From: an uncultured Oscillospiraceae bacterium
Lineage (GTDB): Bacteria; Bacillota; Clostridia; Oscillospirales; Acutalibacteraceae
Assembly (NCBI GenBank): GCA_949283785.1
Contig: CASDTR010000035.1
Span: forward strand, 1-64,000
Direction of reading: 5' to 3'
DNA length: 64,000 bases
Part shown: piece by piece, positions 17,708 through 27,542 of the stretch
How positions within the stretch are numbered: the first letter of the stretch is position 1
Layout of the letters: every line of letters begins with the position of its first letter
Translations under genes and position numbers: made by a program
Notes under the pieces: generated by a model
Told to the model about the DNA's origin: nothing
The model's input: only the letters and a program-made list of their open reading frames with translations
Database searches by the model: none

Positions 17708-18390
17708 TCAAGGAACATAAAACTCTTCAAAAGTATCGAGACATATGCATCCCAGAGGATTGCCGAAAGCTGCTGAGCAGTCAATGGCAATGTGATTGTT
17801 TTTTCGATAAATCCTGCCTTTATATGCTTTGTCAATGAGCTCTGTGGGTGTGTGACCGGATACGAAAAATTTATCTTCAAAATATATTTTGTCATACTCG
17901 ATTTTGCCGATTATAAAATCGTTAAATTGGCACAAGTCAAGATTCTGCATTTTTTCCTTTTTCGGTCCTGTGTGGGACAGAAAAAAGCTGCGTCCTGATA
18001 CGGTGATTTCATCAAATAAGGGGAGCGAGTTCAGATAGAAAGAACTTTCTCCCTGTCTGCGTCACTCAGTGCCCTGAATTTTTCAAAGGTGGGATATCCT
18101 CCATCGGAAAACCACATATTATAAATTTGTTTTAAGTTATCTGCATCAGGAGAATTTACAATAAGAGGCAGACTCCTTAACAGTTTAAAAGCTGTGTGAT
18201 CATGATTTCCACGAAGACAGATTACGTTTTTGCGCTCGGAAAGATCCAGCAGCAGTTTTATTCCGTCGGGACCTCTGTCCACCACATCCCCAAGGATATA
18301 AAGTGTGTCGCTGTCGCTGAACTGAATTTTTCTGAGCATTTCGGTAAATTTGTCATAGCATCCGTGTAAATCTGAAACTGCATAAATCAT
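17708..18390 (-). pseudogene. Ser/Thr-phosphatase-like metallophosphoesterase, frameshifted
   Basis: The N-terminal part (18390 down to about 18031) carries SDLHG, GDVVDRGPDG and GNHDH; the C-terminal part, read in another frame to 17708, has SGHTPTELI and IDCSAAFGNPLGCICLD. A single missing T near 18033 separates them: restoring it gives KVLSYLNSLPLFDEITVSG and one continuous protein of about 227 residues. The complete catalytic set would then be present. It may be decay or a sequencing error. It is a different subfamily from the phosphoesterase at 1332. Confidence 0.82.
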
Positions 18391-18526
18391 TGATTTAACC
18401 CCCGAATCTGTCAGTATAAAATAATTTTATGCTGTTTTTTCGCTGCGGGTATATTCTATCAGCGGGGATGAGTTGAAAAAAGGACATCCTTTTTGATATG
18501 CTGGAGCAGTTTTGTATTTTGCCCAT

Positions 18527-18560
18527 AAAAAATCACCGAAAGCTGAGCCTTCGGTGAAAA
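18527..18560 (-). terminator. Terminator of the lipoprotein gene
   Basis: TCACCGAA (18533-18540) pairs with TTCGGTGA (18550-18557). On the minus strand the stem is followed by TTTTTT, just past the stop at 18568. Confidence 0.8.
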
Positions 18561-18567
18561 TCTGATT

Positions 18568-18990
18568 TTAATGATTGCTTTCCAGAATGAAAACCAAAAA
18601 TACGGATTCTATATGCTCTGGGTCATCGTACACCGTTGCCTCTTCCGATGCAATATCAACAAGATAGGAAATGCTGCCGTCCCTGGCTTCCTGGGGAGTG
18701 AACGGTGTAGGACAATAAGAACCTGAAAAGGTGACTATATATTTTGTTTCGCTGTCCTCATAAGGGACATAGCTCCATTCATAGCGGTGAAAAACAGTGT
18801 TTATCATTTCCGCAACGGACGGCGCCCAGCCTTCTTCTGCCGGTACCTTTTGTAAAACACTTTCGATTTGAGCAGCAGTGTCGTTGTATGTTTCCGCTTT
18901 CTTTGTCTGGGATTTGCTGCCGCATCCTGCAAAGGCAAGTAAAATAACGGCAACTGTTAAAAGGGCAATCACTCTTACTTTTCTTTTCAT
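18568..18990 (-). CDS. Putative lipoprotein
   Basis: A 140-residue protein with a type II signal: basic MKRKVR, hydrophobic core, and lipobox LAFAGC with the lipidated Cys near residue 23. The mature part is small and mixed alpha/beta, with no recognised family. An excellent AGGAGG ribosome site precedes the ATG. It is probably an exported, membrane-tethered protein. It stands alone between the two WYL loci; a perfect dyad lies about 80 bp upstream. Confidence 0.75.
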   Translation of the reverse strand: MKRKVRVIALLTVAVILLAFAGCGSKSQTKKAETYNDTAAQIESVLQKVPAEEGWAPSVAEMINTVFHRYEWSYVPYEDSETKYIVTFSGSYCPTPFTPQEARDGSISYLVDIASEEATVYDDPEHIESVFLVFILESNH

Positions 18991-19069
18991 AAAATTACCT
19001 CCTGTTATTTAGGTAATTTCATGTTATCAGAACCCCTGGTATAAAAATGGTATATAAAACTTATTTTTT

Positions 19070-19089
19070 ATTTGACAGGTACGTCAAAT
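19070..19089. promoter_or_regulatory. Perfect dyad upstream of the lipoprotein gene
   Basis: ATTTGAC (19070-19076) and GTCAAAT (19083-19089) form a perfect 7-bp inverted repeat around 6 bp. On the minus strand it contains TTGACG, a possible -35 element, so a regulator could bind over the promoter. Confidence 0.4.
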
Positions 19090-19123
19090 TTTATAAACTG
19101 AAAGCTTAAATCACTTTCTGTCT

Positions 19124-20176
19124 TTAATTATAATTTTTTATTGCCTCTTCAAGATCCTTTTTAATTTCTTCCGCCAAAGAAAGCGGAGAAAGTACTTTTG
19201 CATGCAGAGCATATTGCAGCGCCCATCTTCGCATTGCCATCAGATTTACGTGAACCTTTGCCGTGATCTCTTCTTCCGTTTCATCGAGGAAGGTGATCTC
19301 ATTTCCGAACCAGTCTATTACATCGTTGATGAGATATTTTTTAAAGCTGAATGTGACTGCGGCGCTTTCACCGGTAAACATGTAAATATGCTCTGCCATA
19401 TGTTTTGGCAGGCTGAATCCGTTTTCCAGCCCCTTTACTTTTTTTGCGGGCTTTATAGGTGTATCAAGAAGTTTTATATTTGTAATGCGGTCGATGCGAT
19501 AGTTTGACACATTGTCATATTTATCATAGTTGCAGATAAGATAATACCGTCCGTTGGCCGCCGCAATCTGATATGGATTGATAATGTATTCTCTGGGTTT
19601 TCCGTCGCTGTTAAGGCGGGGATGGAGCTTAAAGTCGGTATCATAATTATTGTAAGTAAACGCAACCTGTCTGCCTTTGCTGATTGCCTCATCCAGAATG
19701 TCAATGGTATAAAATATCTGTTTGTTCTGCGGAGCCATGTCAGGCATAGTCTGAATATGTTTTACACGGGATTTGAAATATTTGTTTGACAATCCCGACA
19801 GTTTATCCACCAGCTCTTTGCATTGACTGTACGGAATGTGCTTTGAAAAAAGCAGACCGTCAATGAGCAGCCTCAGCTCGCTGTCTGAAAAATCACGGAC
19901 AAGATAAAAATCAGAGAGTATGTAGCTTTCCTCCAATTCGCCGGTTTTGGAATTGGGTATCATCCTGCTGGATTCGCTGTATTCAATTTCATATCCGAAC
20001 TCAATTAAATTAAGTATATTGCGCTTTATGGATTTTCTCTCCACGGTCATATTATATTCTGTTTTAAGAATATCAACGATTTCCTTCTGGCTGAGTCTGT
20101 GATCTTCGTCAGTGTATTTTCTTAAAATATCAAGGATGTTTATAATCAAAATTTTCTTCGGCTGCATCGTGTACAT
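19124..20176 (-). CDS. WYL-domain transcriptional regulator (copy 2)
   Basis: About 350 residues, clearly paralogous to the regulator at 16515 along the whole length: HRLSQKEIVDILKTEY in the winged helix, REYIINPYQIAAANGRYYLIC and NYRIDRI in the WYL domain, and a C-terminal extension. The ATG at 20176 is chosen because GAGGTGAG sits directly in front of it; the GTG at 20185 would overlap that site. It is divergent from the membrane protein at 20342, which is a candidate target. The shared dyad overlaps its promoter. Confidence 0.88.
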   Translation of the reverse strand: MYTMQPKKILIINILDILRKYTDEDHRLSQKEIVDILKTEYNMTVERKSIKRNILNLIEFGYEIEYSESSRMIPNSKTGELEESYILSDFYLVRDFSDSELRLLIDGLLFSKHIPYSQCKELVDKLSGLSNKYFKSRVKHIQTMPDMAPQNKQIFYTIDILDEAISKGRQVAFTYNNYDTDFKLHPRLNSDGKPREYIINPYQIAAANGRYYLICNYDKYDNVSNYRIDRITNIKLLDTPIKPAKKVKGLENGFSLPKHMAEHIYMFTGESAAVTFSFKKYLINDVIDWFGNEITFLDETEEEITAKVHVNLMAMRRWALQYALHAKVLSPLSLAEEIKKDLEEAIKNYN

Positions 20177-20194
20177 ACAACTCACCTCATACTC

Positions 20195-20223
20195 AGTATA
20201 TTATTGTTATACGGATTTTACAA
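20195..20223 (-). promoter_or_regulatory. Promoter of WYL regulator copy 2
   Basis: On the minus strand: -35 TTGTAA (20223-20218), 17-bp spacer, -10 TATACT (20200-20195), about 19 bp ahead of the start codon. Confidence 0.55.
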
Positions 20224-20226
20224 TAA
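20204..20226. promoter_or_regulatory. Dyad over WYL copy 2 promoter, candidate operator
   Basis: TTGTTATAC (20204-20212) and TTACAATAA (20218-20226) match the half-sites of the motif at 17639-17660. Here the motif covers the -35 and spacer, a position suited to repression. Confidence 0.5.
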
Positions 20227-20341
20227 TTGATGGGATAAAAAAATCCCATTACCGTTATTATTTAGTTGCTTTTTAAAATTCACCTAAATGGGACTCATTT
20301 CGGATTTTTAAACGGTTATATTCTCAGAAAGGGTGAATATT

Positions 20342-21025
20342 ATGAGCAAAGAAAAAACTTCTTCATCACGCAAGGTATCCGACAAAATAATAAAAGCCTT
20401 CAGACATGACGCTGAAATCAAAGCTCAATACTTTAAAATGTGGGTTCTTAACCTTCTGGGAGCAATTGTCACAGCTCTTGTCTTCGCTGCCGCAGTTGCG
20501 CTGGAGTATTCTGAAGATGACCTGTGGCTCATTTCCAATATCTGGGGAATACCTTTAGAGTTTGCTGCAACTGCAATTTTGCTGAAAATTGTTCCTTCCT
20601 ACAACAGAGAGACTTACCGGTTGTCAGACGGTTCTGTAGCATCAGGCCATAATTTTATTAAGTTTTTGTATTTCACAATTTCATTTGTTCCTTTGTACTT
20701 GTGCGTCTGGCTGAGATTTCATATTGACGCAGTTAAAGCTGTATTCATGACGCCCATAGTTATGGCAATCGCATTCGGTATTACTATATTTGAGTCTTCA
20801 GTTACGTCAAGGATGACGTATTCTCCACATGACCCTCACCGTAGAGGCGCAGGGATTTCAGTAGTTGAACTTGAGCGGCTGCGTGAAAATCAGAAATCCG
20901 CCGGGATTGACCCTGATAAACTGCCTTTGTGCTGCTTTTCCGATTCGGTACTCGACTTATCTATTACTGACTGGAGAAATATCAAGCGTGATATGGAACT
21001 GGCAGGATATTTCCGTTTTAGTTAA
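20342..21025 (+). CDS. Four-helix membrane protein of unknown function
   Basis: About 227 residues from the ATG at 20342, preceded by AAAGGGTGA. The upstream GTG at 20333 lies inside that ribosome site and is less likely. Four hydrophobic segments fall near residues 35-54, 62-82, 103-122 and 128-147, followed by a soluble tail of about 75 residues. It is divergently transcribed from WYL copy 2 and might be its target; WYL-regulated membrane effectors are known in defence islands, but nothing in the sequence proves an effector role. Confidence 0.65.
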   Translation: MSKEKTSSSRKVSDKIIKAFRHDAEIKAQYFKMWVLNLLGAIVTALVFAAAVALEYSEDDLWLISNIWGIPLEFAATAILLKIVPSYNRETYRLSDGSVASGHNFIKFLYFTISFVPLYLCVWLRFHIDAVKAVFMTPIVMAIAFGITIFESSVTSRMTYSPHDPHRRGAGISVVELERLRENQKSAGIDPDKLPLCCFSDSVLDLSITDWRNIKRDMELAGYFRFS

Positions 21026-21121
21026 TTGTTTTGTATATGTTTAAACTGGTGCGACAAAATCGTACCATAAACTTATGTATCATTGAAAAGCGTAAATCAG
21101 GAAAATTTAACGGTGAGTAAA

Positions 21122-21655
21122 ATGAACGACAAAAAGATAAGAGATATTTTGATTGAATATTTGAAAACAGAAAAATCTGAAGTGCGTATTTATCAGGAGA
21201 AGTCAATCGGATCTTCAATATGTGATCTCATGACCGTAACAGATTGCTTGACAGGTTATGAGATCAAAAGCGACAGCGACAACTATACACGTCTGGAGTC
21301 GCAGGTGAAGGCATATCGCAGATTTTTCGATAAAAATTATATTGTTGTGGGAGAAAGTCATAAACGGTCGGTTATAAGCAAAGTGCCTGAAAGCTGGGGA
21401 ATTATTGTTGTTTGGGAAGATGGAATAAATGTTGAGCGTGAGGCTGAAGAGGAGAGCGGTCCCTTTCCTTCACGAAAAGATCAGCTGAGCATTCTTTGGA
21501 AGCTTGAGCTTAAAAATTTGCTGATAAAGTCCGGGCTGTCTTTTTATACCTACAAAAGCAAAGAGTATATTATCAATAAGATAGTGGAGCAGGTAGATGA
21601 TTCGGTAATAAAGAGGCATATTGTATACGAACTTCTTCATCGTGATTTTTCGTAG
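21122..21655 (+). CDS. sce7726-type PD-(D/E)XK nuclease domain, probably N-terminus of the following helicase
   Basis: The domain starts MNDKKIRDILIEYL (ATG at 21122). The nuclease signature is SSICDLMTV (Asp35) followed by TGYEIKSDSDNY (Glu47, Lys49), then QVKAYRRFFDKNYIVVGE, as in the sce7726 family. The frame stops at TAG (21653) after LLHRDFS. The same frame continues without a shift and without any usable start into the SNF2 helicase at 21656, and RDFS-x-F is where this family normally goes on. I therefore infer that the TAG is a nonsense codon in a nuclease-helicase fusion; a naturally separate gene remains possible. Confidence 0.75.
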   Translation: MNDKKIRDILIEYLKTEKSEVRIYQEKSIGSSICDLMTVTDCLTGYEIKSDSDNYTRLESQVKAYRRFFDKNYIVVGESHKRSVISKVPESWGIIVVWEDGINVEREAEEESGPFPSRKDQLSILWKLELKNLLIKSGLSFYTYKSKEYIINKIVEQVDDSVIKRHIVYELLHRDFS

Positions 21656-22949
21656 TTTGGCGCCGCAGATAATTCAATATATTATTCCAAAACCAAGGAG
21701 AATGGAACTGATACTGAAGATGATTTTCTGACAGAAGAACTGGTTGATACTCTTTCGGAAAAGGATTTAAATCAGTTTACCCTTGATCAGTGGATTCTGC
21801 TTTACAGGCAGGCAAAAACAGTTCAGAACAAAAAGCAGGCAGCATATTTGTCGGGGGCTGGAAAACGTGTTCCTCACGAAATAACTTTTAAAGATATCGA
21901 AGTGTTTCCGGGGGTGCCGTGGCTGAGTGACGACATAATAAATGATTTTGTTTATTACCTTATTTACGGTACCGAAAACACCTCAGATTCAGATAATAAA
22001 TATATTAGTTATGAACCGGTTACAGGGTATTGGTATATAAAAGATAAAAGGATGTACAGAAATAACAGAATAAATTATACATACGGATTACCGGATTATA
22101 ACGCACTGTTCATTTTTGAGGCCATGCTTAACCTGCGTGAAATCAAACTCTTTGATATATTCAGAAAATACGACGAGAAAAGAACAATTGCCGCCAGGGA
22201 AAAGTACGATGTAATACTGGGACTTTTTAAAGAATGGATATGGCAGAGTGATGACAGAAAATGGGAAATAGAAGAAGCGTATAATAAAGCATTTGGTAAG
22301 TTCAAAGCCGGTAAATATGACGGTTCATCCCTGAAATTTCCGGAAATGAGCAAGGATATAGCGCTGTATCCCTATCAGAAAGATGCAGTTCAGAGAATAC
22401 TGACCGAGAAAAATACGCTTCTTGCCTTTGATGTCGGTTCTGGAAAAACGTATATTATGATTGCCGCTGCCATGAAATTGAGAGAAACGGGAATTTCACG
22501 AAAGAATATGTTTGTTGTTCCCAATAATATTGTAGGACAGTGGGAACTTATATTTAAAAGAATGTATCCTGAAAGCAGGTTGCTTACCATAGATCCGAAA
22601 TCTTTCAAGCCGGAAATGCGGCAAAAGGTATTGAAGCAGATACAGGAAGCAGATTATGACGGCATTATTATTGCATACAGCTGTTTTGAGATGATTCCGC
22701 TTTCCGGCGAAGCGGTTATGGCTCAAATTAATAAGAAACTGGATGAACTTAAAGGTGCCGTATGCAATCTGCGATATCAATACGGAACACAATCTGCTAT
22801 TGACAGAGAGTCTGCTTATTTGAAGAAACTTGCTGCCGAAATGCTTGCGGGACTGCATTGCAAGGCAGAAGGAATTACTTTTGATGAGCTTGAAATAAAC
22901 AGTTTGTTTGTTGATGAGGCGCATAATTTTAAGAATAGCGCGAAGCGTT
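21656..22949 (+). pseudogene. SNF2-family helicase, 5' exon (interrupted by group II intron)
   Basis: Open in the same frame as the sce7726 domain, with no ATG and only a TTG at 21848. Residues include ITFKDIEVFPGVPWLSDDII, then YPYQKDAVQRILTEKNTLLA, Walker A DVGSGKT, FVVPNNIVGQW, and motif II VDEAHNFKN. Exon sequence ends at 22949 inside a Ser codon, where the intron begins; reading on gives only CA and a stop. The helicase lobe resembles those of large mobile-element helicase proteins. With its nuclease domain it would be a nuclease-translocase. Confidence 0.8.
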
Positions 22950-25778
22950 GTGCATAAGTCGTAGCTGGCAGCTATGACGAACAGCACCATACGATAGCAC
23001 TTGCTATTACAAGAAAATATCGTAGAGAACTCATATCTCAAATTCAGAGGTGAAATTCCTCTGCCGTACAGAATCAATGCCGGAATGGAGAAATCCCACA
23101 GCGGTCTGTCAAACCGCAGGCAGTACGAGAGCTAATACTCCACTGTGCGCTGTCTATCTGTAAGTAGACAGGGTACAAAGCGTGGTGAAGTCGTAACCTG
23201 AAAACCTAAACCGAGAGGCATGGATAATAATGGTGCGGGCTTCCGAAACCTATGGCTATACGTTAGGGAAAGCTATGCAGCATCGTAAGAGTGATAGGCA
23301 CCCGAAAGGGTGAAAATTGGAAAAAGTGAGTGTGGTTGGTTTTTCTGCATTCACCCCATGAGATGAAATGCTCATGCGGACTTGCACAGCAACTGTGATT
23401 CAAAGTGCAAGTGGATTTTCCCGGTGTAAGGTAGCGGCCTAAGGGTTTCAAAGGTCTTTTGACCATAAGGATAGAGATTTGGGAACGCTTGAGAGCCTGT
23501 GTTTGGAGTGTTACAGCACAATGAAGGACACAGGAAGTCAGCCGTGCCATAGTAGTCTGCGATTGGGTAATGCCAATCACACGGGGCTGAAATGCTCCAC
23601 GGCGAAGGGCACGAGTCAGATTGATTTGTAAATTTCACAAAAGAAAATCTTATAACTCCCTGAAAGATGGGTGACGAACTGCGAGGTGAAAACCTTGTGC
23701 ATTTAGACGTCAGATTTTCAACAGAAACAGAATTGAAGCAGTTCCAAGACCTGCTTTATGAAAAGTCTGGTCAAGGTGTTTCATTCACCGGACTGTTGGA
23801 AGCGATGGCAAACGAAGTAACCATCGTGACCGCTGTTCATAACATCAAGTCCAATAAGGGCAGCAAAACTGCCGGCGTGGACAGGATGAAAATGGACAGA
23901 TATCTTCAGATGCCAAAAGAAGAACTATTACGGTTGATTCAAGAAAATTTCTCCAATTATAAACCAAAACCAGCAAAACAAAAATATATTGAAAAAGCCA
24001 ACGGCAAAATGCGACCTTTGGGTATCCCCACTGTGTTAGACAGGATTATTCAGGAGTGTGTTCGACTGATTCTCGAACCGATATGCGAAGCGAGATTTTA
24101 TCCGCACAGCTATGGGTTTCGCCCATACCGGGCACAGAAGCACGCAATCCGAGATATTGTCAATGTCATAAATGCAAGTGTGAAATCCAAAGATCAGCCA
24201 GTATGGGCAGTTGAGGGTGATATTAAAGGCTGTTTTGACAATATCAACCACCGGCTGCTGCTCAATAAGCTGTGGCGAATCGGCATACATGACAAGAGAG
24301 TTTTGAAAATCGTCAGTCAGATGCTGAAAGCCGGATATATTGACAATGACCTCTATCATGCAACGGAAATGGGCACACCACAGGGCGGTATTTTATCACC
24401 ACTGCTGTCAAATGTGTATCTCAATGACTTTGACTGGTATGTAGGTCGCTGCTATATGGAGCCGCACCGACAATGCAAACACAAATGCAATGATACTCGG
24501 CGGCTCAAGTGGTCTGGGGTCACTCCCAAGTACAATTTTCGTTATGCTGACGATTGGGTAATCCTGACATCAACGGAGCAGGAAGCACTCCGGATGAAGC
24601 AAGAACTCACAAAGTATTTCAAATATCGCATGAAACTGGAATTGTCGCAGGAAAAGACCTATGTAACCGATTTAAGAAAGGACGGTATCCATTTTCTCGG
24701 TTACATAGTCAAGGCAGAACGCAAGCGCAAAACCCCAAATCCATCCACATGGTCAGAACATCTGGTTGGAAAACCGCTCCCTGACATGGAGCGACTATCC
24801 AAGAAAATCCATAGTCTGCAAAAAGAAATCCGGAAAATTGGTCTCTACACAAAGCCCAATACGCAGGCGGCACAAATCCAGTATGTGAACTCCATAATCA
24901 TGGGTCTGGCACAATATCTTCAACCGTCCATCTGTTCCCACGCCTATCATGCTATAGACCGCAGAGTGAACAACACGGCACTTGCAGTTTGGAAAAAGCT
25001 GTTCCCGAAACAGTACAACGATATGCAAATACCGCTAAAGGAACTCTGCAATCTGCCTCATAGGCATGAGGGTTACGACAGTAAAACTTTCGCTATAGAA
25101 ATTGACGGAAAATGGTTCGGTATTACTATGGCTTTCATTACGCACAGCAAATATGAAAGCAAGCCATTTGACCAGAATATGACTCCATACACGGAAGATG
25201 GGCGACGACGATATGTGAATTACAGAAACAAGCATAAGCCTCTGCCTTGCGACCGTCCCTCCATTAACAGTCCAGAGGACCTTGCGCTGTCTGCCTATGC
25301 AACGGGTAAGGGCTGGAAAGCGAATTTTGAGTACTTTATGAATCGTGAATATGCTTATAACCGGGACAAGGGAAAATGTAAATGCTGTGGCAAATACTTT
25401 TCTGAAATCGTCCCAAAGCATTGCCACCATGTAAATAACAGGCTTCCGATTGATAGAATCAACAAGGTTCCCAATTTGGCATGGCTTTGTGTACCGTGTC
25501 ACCGCATGGTACACAACAGTCCAATACCGCCTGAGCTGGATGCAAAGACGGTACGCAAAATCCAGAAATACAGAGATAAACTCAAAATGTGGAATTTACA
25601 AGTGCGCCGTACTCGCGAGGGTACGAGTGCAGTGAAATCAGTAGAAAGTAAGTCAATTTGATGGAAGGCTGGGTGCGCTGAAAGGTGCACGCCCGGCGTG
25701 AGACGGGGGAAAATCTGGAGGAAACGAATGTGCGGCTTCGCCGCACATAACGTCCAAACGATTACCTATCGTCATTAC
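22950..25778 (+). mobile_element. Group II intron with intact maturase
   Basis: A 2829-bp intron inserted just after helicase motif II. The 5' end is GTGCATAAG. IBS1 in the exon, AAGCGTT (22943-22949), is perfectly complementary to AACGCTT in domain I (23484-23490), a seven-base EBS1-IBS1 match. Domain V is the GAAA-capped hairpin at 25668-25697 (GCTGGG ... CCCGGC with a CG bulge). Domain VI follows and ends with TTACCTATCG ... ATTAC at 25778. Removing 22950-25778 joins CGT-T to CT-TTG and restores the helicase frame exactly (KRSLRTNLRN). Confidence 0.9.
23667..25661 (+). CDS. ltrA: Group II intron reverse transcriptase/maturase with HNH endonuclease
   Basis: A 664-residue intact LtrA-type protein. 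The reverse transcriptase domain holds RPLGIPTVLDRIIQE, GDIKGCFDNI, GTPQGGILSPLLSN and the catalytic FRYADDW (Tyr293-Asp296). A maturase/thumb domain follows, then a C-terminal zinc HNH nuclease: CKCCGKYF, HCHHVNNRLPIDRIN, LCVPCHRMVH. It splices the host intron and copies it into new sites. The ATG at 23667 has a weak ribosome site; TTG at 23694 after GCGAGGTGAAAACC is an alternative start. All catalytic residues are present, so the intron may be active. Confidence 0.95.
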   Translation: MGDELRGENLVHLDVRFSTETELKQFQDLLYEKSGQGVSFTGLLEAMANEVTIVTAVHNIKSNKGSKTAGVDRMKMDRYLQMPKEELLRLIQENFSNYKPKPAKQKYIEKANGKMRPLGIPTVLDRIIQECVRLILEPICEARFYPHSYGFRPYRAQKHAIRDIVNVINASVKSKDQPVWAVEGDIKGCFDNINHRLLLNKLWRIGIHDKRVLKIVSQMLKAGYIDNDLYHATEMGTPQGGILSPLLSNVYLNDFDWYVGRCYMEPHRQCKHKCNDTRRLKWSGVTPKYNFRYADDWVILTSTEQEALRMKQELTKYFKYRMKLELSQEKTYVTDLRKDGIHFLGYIVKAERKRKTPNPSTWSEHLVGKPLPDMERLSKKIHSLQKEIRKIGLYTKPNTQAAQIQYVNSIIMGLAQYLQPSICSHAYHAIDRRVNNTALAVWKKLFPKQYNDMQIPLKELCNLPHRHEGYDSKTFAIEIDGKWFGITMAFITHSKYESKPFDQNMTPYTEDGRRRYVNYRNKHKPLPCDRPSINSPEDLALSAYATGKGWKANFEYFMNREYAYNRDKGKCKCCGKYFSEIVPKHCHHVNNRLPIDRINKVPNLAWLCVPCHRMVHNSPIPPELDAKTVRKIQKYRDKLKMWNLQVRRTREGTSAVKSVESKSI

Positions 25779-27526
25779 CTTTGAGAACAAACTTGCGAAA
25801 CATTTCGGGAATTAATATAAAGGGTTCAAAAAAATGTCTTGATATGCTTCATAAGGTCTGGAATGTTCAGGAAGAAAATAACGGACGCGGTGCAATTTTT
25901 GCAACAGGTACACCTATATGTAACTCCATTTCCGATACATATGCTATGCAGATGTATCTTCAGTATGATCAGTTAAAGGAGATGCATTTTGACCGCTTTG
26001 ATAATTGGGTAAAAAGTTTTGCAAAGCCAGAGTATATCTGTGAAATTGATGTAGATACGTCGAAATTCAGATTTATCAACCGCTTTTCACGTTTTTTCAA
26101 TCTCCCTGAGCTTTCAAAAATGTTTTCGGGCGTGGCAGCATTTTATGCGGTAGATGATGAATCGGAATTGCCTGAATTTTCAGGGTATGACGATATACTT
26201 ATACCACGGAATGTAAGACTTCAGGAATATATGGACAGCCTTTGCAGGCGAACTGAAAAAATCAGAGCAAAAGAGGTTGATAAAAAACAGGACAATATGC
26301 TGAAAGTGAGTACCGACGGACGTAAAGCGGCGCTTGATCTGCGGCTGGTAGAAAAAGAACAACCCTATAATGAAAATTCCAAAATCTTTCAGTGTGTAAA
26401 AAACGTTGCGTCCGTTTACAGGCAGGATAAAGATTATGTACAAATTATTTTCTGTGATTATTCAACTCCTAAGAATATGGAATTCAATGTTTATTCAGAA
26501 CTCAAGAAACATTTAATTGAAGAAGGCATTCCCAAATGAGAAATAGCATTTATCCACAGTTATCACTCAGAAGCCGGGAAAGTCAGGCTTTATGAAAAAG
26601 TTAATGCAGGCAAAGTCCGCATACTTATCGGGTCAACTTTCAAGTTGGGAATAGGTGCCAATGTACAGACGAAGCTAAAGGCTATTCATCATCTGGATGT
26701 GCCTTGGAGGCCGGCGGACATGGTGCAACGGGAAGGACGAATCATCAGAAAGGGCAATAAAAATGATACGGTGTCTGTTTACAGATATATCTGTGGCGGA
26801 AGTTTTGATGCTTATTCCTGGCAGGTACTCGAAACAAAACAACGCTTTATTTCTCAATTTCTTGCAGGCTCAGCCTATCAGAGAACGGTTTCAGATTTGG
26901 AAGAAAATGTTTTAACCTATGCTCAGGTTAAGGCGTTGGCCATATCCGATCCGCAAATGAAAGTTCTGGCAGAAAAGGAAAACGAATTAAGAAGAATCCG
27001 GCTTCTTTCATCGGAATATATTTTCTCTCGTGAGAAAATATGTAAACAGAACGAAGAATTATATAAACGTATTCCGGAATTGAAAAATCGCCTTGAAGTC
27101 ACAAAGGAAAATGATAGATATGTGAGTGGAATTTCTGGAGAAGTTATTAAAAACGAGTATATGCGTATAAAATCACTTATAACTAAAAATCAGGATATGA
27201 CGCTGCAAAACTCAGAATTGTCCTTTCTTGATTTTAAAATTTTGTATCCCGAAGAACAGAATGAGAAGAAACCCTACATTGTTCTCGAAAGGCTTAATGT
27301 AAAGTACAGAGTTGAAATCGGTGAATCGCCGGCGGGAAATGCACGCCGAATTGTGAATTTCCTGAAAAAGCTCTCCGACCTGTGCAATACATATCGAGAA
27401 CAGATAAAAAAACTGGAAGATACTGCCGAGCAAAACAAAAAAGTTATGAAAGGAAATAACCCCTATATAAACGAAATCAGCAGATTGTCTGATGAAATCA
27501 GAAACATAAAATCTCAAATAATTTAA
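25779..27526 (+). pseudogene. SNF2-family helicase, 3' exon with in-frame TGA
   Basis: It continues the helicase after the intron: GRGAIFATGTPICNSISDTY, DRFDNWVKSFAKPE, RKAALDLRLVEKEQPY, and IIFCDYSTPKN. A TGA at 26537-26539 interrupts PK-EIAFIHSYHSEAG. The frame then resumes unchanged with LIGSTFKLGIGANVQ and PWRPADMVQREGRIIRKGN (motifs V and VI), and a coiled-coil C-terminus. Exons plus nuclease domain total 3576 bp, exactly 1192 codons in one frame. With TAG at 21653 and this TGA, the gene carries two nonsense codons, so full-length protein is unlikely. Confidence 0.8.
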
Positions 27527-27542
27527 AGGTCAGAATAACAGT

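Noticed and set aside
22496-23077. Minus-strand frame of 193 residues over the helicase and intron 5' end
   Set aside because: It is antisense to conserved helicase motifs and spans the intron boundary.
12212-26539. TGA recoded as a sense codon
   Set aside because: TGA ends DUF4391 (9565) and the gene at 13974-14612 with a new gene following directly, and TAG and TAA also interrupt genes; nonsense mutation is simpler.
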